Assembly (NCBI RefSeq): GCF_900100945.1
Contig: NZ_FNCG01000015.1
Span: 62,001 to 126,000 of the forward strand
DNA from: Mucilaginibacter gossypii
GTDB taxonomy: Bacteria; Bacteroidota; Bacteroidia; Sphingobacteriales; Sphingobacteriaceae
DNA: 64,000 nt
Direction of reading: 5' to 3'
Shown here piece after piece: positions 58,031-64,000 of the stretch. Positions within the stretch are counted from its first letter, which is position 1. Each line of letters opens with the position of its first letter. The position numbers and the translations under genes were made by a program. The notes below the pieces were generated by a model. The model had not been told where the DNA came from and ran no database searches. It saw only the letters and a program-made list of their open reading frames with translations.

Positions 58031-59395
58031 TTATTTGTTGATTTTTCCTGTTGATTTTTGTAGCGTATAGTAAGCAAGACCAGCATCGGCTTTAGCCAAT
58101 TCTAAGTTGATCTGTGCCTGGTAAAGCAAGGTTTCTGCATCTGCCCTGTCTGTTGCGGATGCTATATTGCTTTTGTATTTCGATTCGAGGATCTTGTTGT
58201 TTTCACCAGCCTGATCGATAGCGGTCTGTAAAAGTTTAACCTTTTCAAGCGCCTGGGTATAGTTCTGGTAGCTTTGGTTAACCTCGTCTTTCACACGATC
58301 TGCGGTGATACTTTTATTTATGTCAACCTGCTGGCTCTGGATATGGGCTTCCTTTACCTTGTTCTTGTTAGTCCACAATGAGCCGAAGTTCCATGACAGC
58401 GTTAAGCCGGCCGATAGTGGAGTAATAAAATTGCCGCTTTTAGGTATAGGGTTGGAGTTAACATCTACATAGTACCCTGCAACCGAAGCGCCTAAAGTTG
58501 GCAGCTCATTAGCTTTAATACTCTTGATATTGGTTTCGGCAACACGACTACGCAACGCGAATTGCTTAAACTCCGGGCGTACAGCCATTGCTGTATCAAG
58601 GTAAGCTGTCAACGGAGCTACCTGCCTGTCGGCCTCCTTAATCTGATCTATGTTTAACTGTGTACCTTCAGGTAAACCTAACAACACGTTAAGGTTATAG
58701 TTAATGATACGGCGGTTAGTTTCCAGGTCAACGCCATTAACTTCAATGTTTGAGCGTTGCAATTGAAAACGCAGTACATCGTTTTTAGTAACTAAGCCTT
58801 GTTCAAAAAAGCGTTGTGCCTGTTTAATCTGGGCATCAACAGTAGTTAAGTTTTGTGTTACTACTTTTTTGCTTTGCAATACTTTGTACAAGTTGTAGTA
58901 TGAGCTGATTATATCGTAAACAATCTGGTCTTTATCATTCTCTACATCCAAACGGGCAACCTGTGTAAGCAAGTCGGTTGACTGGCGGGCATATTTCAAT
59001 TTACCACCGGCAAATATGGTTTGGTTTAAAGTTAGAATGCCAAGGTAAGCATCAGCGCGGTTGGGCAAATTAAAGCTTGACTCGCCTAATGCAAGCCTGT
59101 TGGCCGGAATTTCAGCATGGTTATAGCCGTAGCTCACTTTACCTGTTGGCAGGGCTTCATCTTTGGCCTGGTTGTATTCAGAAACAGCCTGTTCAACCTT
59201 TGAGTTTGATAGCTTTAGTGTTTTACTGTTTTCGAGGCCAAGTTTAATAGCCTCATCAAGTGTAATTGTCCTGTCTTGTGCGCTGGCAGCAAAAGGCAGG
59301 CTTAAAACTATCAGGGCGATACTGCCCCGCAAAACGGGCCGTAACACCTGCTTTAATAGCTTAAGGTGATTGGTTTTGTTATTTTGAGTTGTCAT
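58031..59395 (-). CDS. tolC: TolC family outer-membrane efflux protein
   Basis: 454 residues with a signal peptide (IALIVLSLPFAASAQ). Two OEP repeats are visible, about 50-225 (TITLDEAIKLGLENSKTLKL) and 240-440 (VRPEFKQFALRSRVAETNIK, NELPTLGASVAGYYVDVNSN), with helical coiled-coil segments such as ETLLYQAQINLELAKADAGL. Members form the trimeric outer-membrane channel of tripartite efflux pumps. Its start codon lies 17 nt inside the tetR gene, so the four genes of this operon are translated in tight linkage. Confidence 0.92.
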   Translation of the reverse strand: MTTQNNKTNHLKLLKQVLRPVLRGSIALIVLSLPFAASAQDRTITLDEAIKLGLENSKTLKLSNSKVEQAVSEYNQAKDEALPTGKVSYGYNHAEIPANRLALGESSFNLPNRADAYLGILTLNQTIFAGGKLKYARQSTDLLTQVARLDVENDKDQIVYDIISSYYNLYKVLQSKKVVTQNLTTVDAQIKQAQRFFEQGLVTKNDVLRFQLQRSNIEVNGVDLETNRRIINYNLNVLLGLPEGTQLNIDQIKEADRQVAPLTAYLDTAMAVRPEFKQFALRSRVAETNIKSIKANELPTLGASVAGYYVDVNSNPIPKSGNFITPLSAGLTLSWNFGSLWTNKNKVKEAHIQSQQVDINKSITADRVKDEVNQSYQNYTQALEKVKLLQTAIDQAGENNKILESKYKSNIASATDRADAETLLYQAQINLELAKADAGLAYYTLQKSTGKINK

Positions 59396-60026
59396 GTTCT
59401 TTTACTAAATAAGCTTTTAAAAGTCTTTTCATGTATGTTTTAACACGTGGTTTCAGTTCATTTTCCATAAACTTTTCATCACGAATATCATGTCCCAATA
59501 CTAATGATGATATCTGAGGCATGTTAACTATATAATTTTTTGTACCAAAGAGGGTTGCTATTACCAACGGTATATCGGCATCTGCATGAAACAGGCCGTT
59601 GTTTACACCTTCTTCCATAATTCTTTTTACCTCATATACATTTACCATCAGTATCTCGATGATCTTATCGGTAAGGTCGCCACGTTTGTTCATGGACACT
59701 TCCCTGTTAATGAGTTTTTGAAAACAGTTGTTGGCGATGATGCGTTCAACATAATTGTCAATACATTTATCCAGTTTATCCCAGGCGTTCATGCTGCCGT
59801 CGCTGCTAATATTTTGCAGCAGCGTACGGAACGAATTGATCTTGCGTTCAAAAACTGCCAGGAAAAGTCCTTCTTTTGATCCAAAATAGTAATTGAGCAT
59901 AGCCATGTTTACACCGGCTTCGCCCGATATGGTACGGGTGGAGGCTCCGTCATAACCCAGGTCCGCGAACACCTTTTCGGCCACGTCGAGGATATGTTCC
60001 TTTTTATCTATTTTATCTTTTTCCAT
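59379..60026 (-). CDS. TetR/AcrR family repressor of the efflux operon
   Basis: 215 residues. The N-terminal TetR helix-turn-helix is KEHILDVAEKVFADLGYDGA STRTISGEAGVNMAMLNYYF GSKEGLFLAVFERKI. The C-terminal ligand-binding domain is diverse (MEEGVNNGLFHADADIPLVI, TLFGTKNYIVNMPQISSLVL). The gene is first in the efflux operon and just downstream of palindromic boxes at 60045-60064 and 60090-60105, so autoregulation with drug-induced release is likely. Ligand unknown. Confidence 0.93.
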   Translation of the reverse strand: MEKDKIDKKEHILDVAEKVFADLGYDGASTRTISGEAGVNMAMLNYYFGSKEGLFLAVFERKINSFRTLLQNISSDGSMNAWDKLDKCIDNYVERIIANNCFQKLINREVSMNKRGDLTDKIIEILMVNVYEVKRIMEEGVNNGLFHADADIPLVIATLFGTKNYIVNMPQISSLVLGHDIRDEKFMENELKPRVKTYMKRLLKAYLVKEHDNSK

Positions 60027-60039
60027 TGTTTTAACGGCA

Positions 60040-60105
60040 CAAAATTAATCAAACGATTGATTAAGCGTATCGGATTGAAGCAGAAAAAGTTAATCGGTTG
60101 ATTAA
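60040..60105 (-). promoter_or_regulatory. TetR operators and promoter of the efflux operon
   Basis: Two palindromes with the same TTAATC...GATTAA arms lie at 60045-60064 (TTAATCAAACGATTGATTAA) and 60090-60105 (TTAATCGGTTGATTAA), centres 43 bp apart, about four helical turns. Minus-strand TAATTTTG at 60047-60040 matches the -7 consensus and overlaps the first box, so a bound repressor would block polymerase. Confidence 0.75.
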
Positions 60106-60275
60106 GATTACCATCGAATGACAGATTTGTTTGACAACCTTAAGAAAATTGTAAAAAATAAAAGTATTTGTTGAAACATTTAATATGAACCATCAAAAAT
60201 CTTAACAGATTGACGGCCACAGTAATGGTTTTGTTATATTGTTGATACAGGAAATACAGAATATCTATCTTTCAA

Positions 60276-60283
60276 TATATTTG
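60276..60283 (+). promoter_or_regulatory. TATATTTG -7 element 5 nt before the PIG-L start
   Basis: Perfect TAnnTTTG with five bases between it and the ATG at 60289; predicts a leaderless message. No matching TTG at 20 nt. Confidence 0.5.
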
Positions 60284-60288
60284 TTGCT

Positions 60289-62742
60289 ATGAAGCGTATC
60301 CACCTCATTGTAGTATTCCTGCTAACAACTGCATTTTCAAAAGCCCAAACCAACCCGCCTACCGATCTCGGCACTATTCAGCAAAACCTTAAAAAACTTG
60401 ATGTGCTTGGCAGCGTATTGTATGTTGCGGCGCATCCTGATGATGAAAATACCCGCCTGCTGGCCTACCTTGCGCAGGAAAAACATTATCGCACCGGTTA
60501 CCTGTCGCTCACCCGCGGCGATGGCGGGCAAAACCTGATAGGTAATGAGCAAAGCGAATTGCTTGGTTTAATCCGTACGCAGGAATTGCTGGCCGCCCGC
60601 CGCGTTGACGGTGCTGAACAATTTTTTACCCGCGCCAATGATTTTGGCTTTTCGAAAGGACCGGAAGAAACACTAAAAATCTGGGACAAAGAAAAAGTAT
60701 TGGGCGATGTAGTGTGGGTGATCCGCAAGTTCAGGCCCGATGTGATCATCTGCCGCTTCCCTACAACCGGCGAAGGTGGTCATGGTCATCATACCTCATC
60801 GGCCATATTAGCGCAGGAAGCTTTTACAGCTGCTGCCGATCCGAGCCGTTATCCCGAGCAATTAAAATATGTAAAGCCATGGCAGGCCAAACGCCTTATG
60901 TGGAACACCTTCAGCTTTGGCAGTGTTAATACTACCGCTCCCGATCAATTTAAAATTGATGTAGGTGTTTATAACCCAATCTTAGGTAAAAGCTATGGCG
61001 AAATAGCTGCCGAAAGTCGCAGTAATCATAAAACCCAGGGCTTTGGCTCGGCCAAGCAACGCGGCGAATCATACGAGTTTTTTAAAACTATTTTAGGCGA
61101 TGCCCCTCAAAACGATTTGATGGATGGTGTTAATACCACCTGGAAACGAGTTAAAGACGGAGACGCTATTGCAGCCATGATAGGCGTGATCAGCCGGAAC
61201 TTTATCAGCGAAGCTCCTGAAAAGTCCTTACCCGCATTGGTGCAATTACTGATGAAAGTTGAGAAAGTACCGGATACCTACTGGCGTGAACAAAAAACTA
61301 AAGAGCTAAACAATCTCATAGCGGCATGTGCCGGCCTGTGGTTTGAGGCTTATGCTACTGAGTCAACTTACTCACTCGGCGATAAAATAGGCGTGCGCGC
61401 GCAGGTGATCAACCGTTTTAATTATCGTGTTAAAATAAACAGCATTGATGCCAATGATAACTCTTTGGCTTTGCAAAGCAAGGAGATCCCATTTAACCAA
61501 CTCCAAACTTTTGAAACCACTGCCGCAGCTTCCATGCTAACGCAGCCTTACTGGCTGGCCTTACCGCATCCAATAGGTGTTTACACTTTGCCGGATAACA
61601 CGCTTGCCGGTAACCCTGAAAATCCTGACCTGCCAAAAGTTACTTTCCAGTTTATTATTGAGGGTAAGCCCATAAATATCGACCGCCGAATTGTATATAA
61701 ATACGTTGACCCGGTTAGGGGCGAGGTTTATCAGCCTATTGAAATAACGCCGCCGGTAACCGCTAATATTGAAGACAAGGATTATATTTTCAGCACGCAA
61801 CAAGCACAAACAGTACTGGTAAAGTTGAAAAGTTTTACCAAAGCAAGTGGTACCATCAGCCTGAAACCCGCTGCCGGATGGAAAATAAGTCCCGAAAAAA
61901 TTGACTTTACCGATAAGGACAAAAACGATGAATGGTCGGTGGCATTTACGGTTAGTCCAACCGATACCAAAACCAACACAACCGATCTGGAAGCAGTTGT
62001 TAACGCCAATGGCAAACCGTTTTCACTTAGCCTTCGCCGTATCAGGTATGATCACGTACCAGCTATTACCCTATTTCCGCCGGCACAAACAAAGCTTGTT
62101 TACCTCGATCTTAAACATAACGGCAGAAAAATAGGCTACATTGCCGGTGCCGGCGACCAGATGCCTGAAGCCCTGCGCCAGGTAGGTTACGAAGTACATA
62201 TCCTCACCGAAAATGAAGTAACAAACGGCGATCTTTCGGGCTATGATGCCATCGTTACCGGCGTACGGGCCTACAATGTGAACGAGCGACTTGCTTATCA
62301 GCAATCGAAGTTAATGGCATATGTAAAGAACGGCGGCAACCTGGTAGTGCAATACAATAACAACAATGGTATTGTTGTAAAGCAAATAGGCCCATATCCG
62401 TTTACCGTAGTGAACCGCAGGGTTACTGACGAAAACGCCGAAGTGACGATTTTAGATCCGCAAAATCCGGTATTAAACTATCCTAATAAAATAACCAATG
62501 ATGATTTTAACGGTTGGATCCAGGAACGCGGATTGTATTTTGTAAGCAATATCGACCCGCAGTACAAACCCATTTTGCAAATGCATGATAAAGGAGAAGA
62601 ACCGCTTAACGGATCATTAATTGTGGGCGATTATGGTAAGGGCCGGTTTGTATATACTTCCCTGGCATTTTTCAGGGAGTTGCCTGCCGGTGTACCGGGA
62701 GCTTACAGGTTGTTTATTAATCTATTGAGCAAACCAAAATAA
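60289..62742 (+). CDS. PIG-L family deacetylase (LmbE-like), large form
   Basis: 817 residues with a signal peptide (IVVFLLTTAFSKAQ). The deacetylase domain (about 35-290) has the zinc motif VAAHPDDENTRLLAYLAQEK, LTRGDGGQNLIGNEQSELLG and GEGGHGHHTSSAILAQEAF with the third His. The C-terminal 500 residues include beta domains (YKYVDPVRGEVYQPIEITPP, LKPAAGWKISPEKIDF) and a glutamine-amidotransferase-like Rossmann part (YIAGAGDQMPEALRQVGYEV, GYDAIVTGVRAYNVNERLAY). Enzymes of this family remove N-acetyl groups from GlcNAc-type sugars. Large Bacteroidota forms are secreted; substrate unknown. It is divergent from the TetR operon. Confidence 0.88.
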   Translation: MKRIHLIVVFLLTTAFSKAQTNPPTDLGTIQQNLKKLDVLGSVLYVAAHPDDENTRLLAYLAQEKHYRTGYLSLTRGDGGQNLIGNEQSELLGLIRTQELLAARRVDGAEQFFTRANDFGFSKGPEETLKIWDKEKVLGDVVWVIRKFRPDVIICRFPTTGEGGHGHHTSSAILAQEAFTAAADPSRYPEQLKYVKPWQAKRLMWNTFSFGSVNTTAPDQFKIDVGVYNPILGKSYGEIAAESRSNHKTQGFGSAKQRGESYEFFKTILGDAPQNDLMDGVNTTWKRVKDGDAIAAMIGVISRNFISEAPEKSLPALVQLLMKVEKVPDTYWREQKTKELNNLIAACAGLWFEAYATESTYSLGDKIGVRAQVINRFNYRVKINSIDANDNSLALQSKEIPFNQLQTFETTAAASMLTQPYWLALPHPIGVYTLPDNTLAGNPENPDLPKVTFQFIIEGKPINIDRRIVYKYVDPVRGEVYQPIEITPPVTANIEDKDYIFSTQQAQTVLVKLKSFTKASGTISLKPAAGWKISPEKIDFTDKDKNDEWSVAFTVSPTDTKTNTTDLEAVVNANGKPFSLSLRRIRYDHVPAITLFPPAQTKLVYLDLKHNGRKIGYIAGAGDQMPEALRQVGYEVHILTENEVTNGDLSGYDAIVTGVRAYNVNERLAYQQSKLMAYVKNGGNLVVQYNNNNGIVVKQIGPYPFTVVNRRVTDENAEVTILDPQNPVLNYPNKITNDDFNGWIQERGLYFVSNIDPQYKPILQMHDKGEEPLNGSLIVGDYGKGRFVYTSLAFFRELPAGVPGAYRLFINLLSKPK

Positions 62743-62949
62743 CCTGATAAACAACGTGTTTACTTAGCGAAGCCAACAGCATTCTCTATGAGAGCCCCTG
62801 AAGAAGCATTAACTTCAGTGCAGCCAAACTGGGCAAACCGGTAAATCGTACTGAGTGGGATATTACCCTGTAAACCTATAAACAGGGTGACAAAATGTGG
62901 ATGCCCCTGGAGAAAAGGAGCGAAGATATGTAAAGCATTAAAATAACTA
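62743..62949. other. Intergenic region with an orphan open frame on the minus strand
   Basis: Apart from a small hairpin (ACCCTGT / ACAGGGT, 62865-62888), the minus strand has an open frame of about 60 codons from near 62940 to a TAA at 62760-62762 that encodes, for example, TLFIGLQGNIPLSTIYRFAQ and GCTEVNASSGALIENAVGFA. No good start codon or recognisable family; it could be a remnant or chance. Confidence 0.3.
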
Positions 62950-62950
62950 T

Positions 62951-62993
62951 AAAACCAAAACGGCCTCTTAAAGAGACCGCTTTGGTTTTTTTT
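62951..62993. terminator. Terminator between PIG-L and metalloprotease genes
   Basis: AAACCAAAACGGCCTCTT pairs imperfectly with AGAGACCGCTTTGGTTT, followed by a run of T. It lies just beyond the stop of the metalloprotease gene and is more T-rich on the plus strand. Confidence 0.7.
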
Positions 62994-63002
62994 TAGCGAT
63001 AA

Positions 63003-64000
63003 TTAATAGGCGTAAAACGGCACATCTTCATAAGCATATCCGCCTGCACCCCAATAAAATTCGTTTTGATTTTTAGTGTAGAAATGGTCAATTTCGGCAG
63101 GTGTACCTCCGTGATAATAGCGATAAACTGGCACTGAACTATTTGCCTGGTTGGGATAGGCATAAAAGGCTACCTTTTCTTTGATGTAACCACCAGGAGT
63201 AGTCGCATTCCTTGTATAAAAGTGATCAACAGCAGAGGAACTATAATAACGATATACAGGCTCTGTACCGGCTACCTGGCTAGTAAAGGCAAAAAAGCCG
63301 ATTCCCTCAAATATATACCCTGTGTTATTTCCCTGAGCCAATTCGTTATAATCCGTAGTGTAAAAGTGATCGGACGAGCCGCCGTTATAATATCTGAAAA
63401 CGGGTGATGTGCCCGCTACCGGCGGGTTTAGTGGATAAAGAAATTGTACTGCAATTTTATCATAGTTCGAAAGCACTGTTGCCCCGGTACCGCATTCATT
63501 GCCATTCATTAACGAAACCGGATCGGCTTCAGTAGGTGTACCAAGAATATGAGTGGCGCTGTAATGGGCGCTGTTAGGTGCTGTTCCGTTCTGTGGTTCG
63601 TTTAAAAACCAATTGGTATGCCTAAGACCAATACTGTGACCTAACTCATGCGCTATTGTTCGTTGTCTTTGATCAAATGAATTTCCCGAAATCGCGGCTG
63701 GGCTTATGTAGATTATAAAACCAGGCTGCCCGTTTATCGGGAAATAAGACTGCCCGCAAGCTCCACCAATATTATTATTCGCCATTATCGTAACATTGTA
63801 CGAACTGCCTACAGAAAATTTCACCCTGCAGTTCGGAATACCATTCCATTGTGCAATGGCCGCGTTAATTTCAGCAGTATACGCGCTCATAGAAGCATCA
63901 ATATTGATCACTACATTAGTGTTTAAACCCAGGTAATTTTGCGCACCGTATTGATCTGTCTTAATTTTCGAAGCGCCACCATTTGTTGTTGCAACACCGG
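63003..64000 (-). CDS. HEIGH-type (M57) zinc metalloprotease with three DUF5648 repeats, partial
   Basis: The frame is open to the window edge, so the N-terminus and any signal peptide are missing; about 332 residues are seen. HELGHSIGLRHTNW is the zinc motif HExxHxxGxxH; it is preceded by YISPAAISGNSFDQRQRTIA and followed by TEADPVSLMNGNECGTGATV, with a Met-turn-like SLMN. This fits the dual-action HEIGH peptidases. Three DUF5648-type repeats follow (FRYYNGGSSDHFYTTDYNEL, YRYYSSSAVDHFYTRNATTP, YRYYHGGTPAEIDHFYTKNQ), each about 45 residues, likely cell-surface or substrate-binding modules. It is secreted in other members; substrate unknown. Confidence 0.82.
   Translation of the reverse strand, partial: GVATTNGGASKIKTDQYGAQNYLGLNTNVVINIDASMSAYTAEINAAIAQWNGIPNCRVKFSVGSSYNVTIMANNNIGGACGQSYFPINGQPGFIIYISPAAISGNSFDQRQRTIAHELGHSIGLRHTNWFLNEPQNGTAPNSAHYSATHILGTPTEADPVSLMNGNECGTGATVLSNYDKIAVQFLYPLNPPVAGTSPVFRYYNGGSSDHFYTTDYNELAQGNNTGYIFEGIGFFAFTSQVAGTEPVYRYYSSSAVDHFYTRNATTPGGYIKEKVAFYAYPNQANSSVPVYRYYHGGTPAEIDHFYTKNQNEFYWGAGGYAYEDVPFYAY

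Noticed and set aside
62865..62888. Riboswitch or structured RNA in the 62743-62949 gap
   Set aside because: Only one 7-bp hairpin is visible, not placed before a gene in the right direction, and no known aptamer core was recognised.
1..64000. CRISPR array, prophage, integron or insertion sequence
   Set aside because: No regularly spaced direct repeats, integrase, transposase or phage structural genes were seen; the repeated elements are short non-coding palindromes.

Overview
The window looks like chromosomal DNA of a Bacteroidota bacterium, most likely family Sphingobacteriaceae (a Mucilaginibacter or Pedobacter relative). The evidence is SusC/SusD-type TonB systems, DUF3823, DUF4249, DUF2911 and DUF4407 proteins, lipoproteins with few Shine-Dalgarno sequences, and several promoters of the Bacteroidota type (TTG, about 20 nt, TAnnTTTG). 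No transposase, integrase, phage module, rRNA or CRISPR array was seen. I could run no searches, so all names come from reading motifs, architecture and gene order.

Layout. 1-900: partial acyltransferase and a DUF1569 protein. 1027-3145: AhpD-like / YCII / ECF42-type sigma factor cassette. 3357-5366: two tiny membrane proteins coupled to a sodium:solute symporter; the second (41 codons, 3535-3660) is easily missed. 5468-7676: DUF2911 protein and an RlmI-type rRNA methyltransferase. 8200-19034: a glycan utilisation locus (SusC, SusD, DUF3823, an uncharacterised secreted glycosidase-like protein, GH92 alpha-mannosidase) with seven GGTTAA boxes upstream of susC. 19206-24236: small secreted proteins, a prohibitin-like protein, rhodanese, DUF4407 and a 3-methyladenine glycosylase. 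24507-29143: a complete cyanophycin module (synthetase, cyanophycinase, isoaspartyl peptidase). 29324-33459: TPR-like protein, tail-specific protease, 2-hydroxyacid dehydrogenase. 33643-37462: AraC regulator, three short-chain dehydrogenases and an Atu4866-like protein. 37589-37848: two tandem tRNA-Asp genes, each with its own promoter and terminator. 38036-45238: a TonB receptor / DUF4249 / MG2-like operon. 45626-50961: a Ter stress-response operon with four TerD paralogues around a HAD-phosphoribosyltransferase pair, ending in TelA. 51049-53589: two adjacent genes (DUF2306; WG-repeat/YARHG), each broken by a one-base frameshift. 53776-55148: AhpC/AhpD peroxide defence. 55404-60026: TetR-TolC-EmrA-EmrB efflux operon with two palindromic operators. 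60289-62742: PIG-L deacetylase. 63003-64000: partial HEIGH-type metalloprotease with DUF5648 repeats.

The best candidates for new biology are the Ter operon with its HAD and phosphoribosyltransferase core, the unassigned 728-residue protein between the Sus genes and the GH92 enzyme, the cyanophycin module in a non-cyanobacterium, the hidden 41-residue membrane protein coupled to the symporter, and the GGTTAA cluster. Dispersed palindromic elements of at least two families recur between genes (7786, 46883; 19072, 23440, 54446), and three genes appear to be transcribed as leaderless or nearly leaderless messages.
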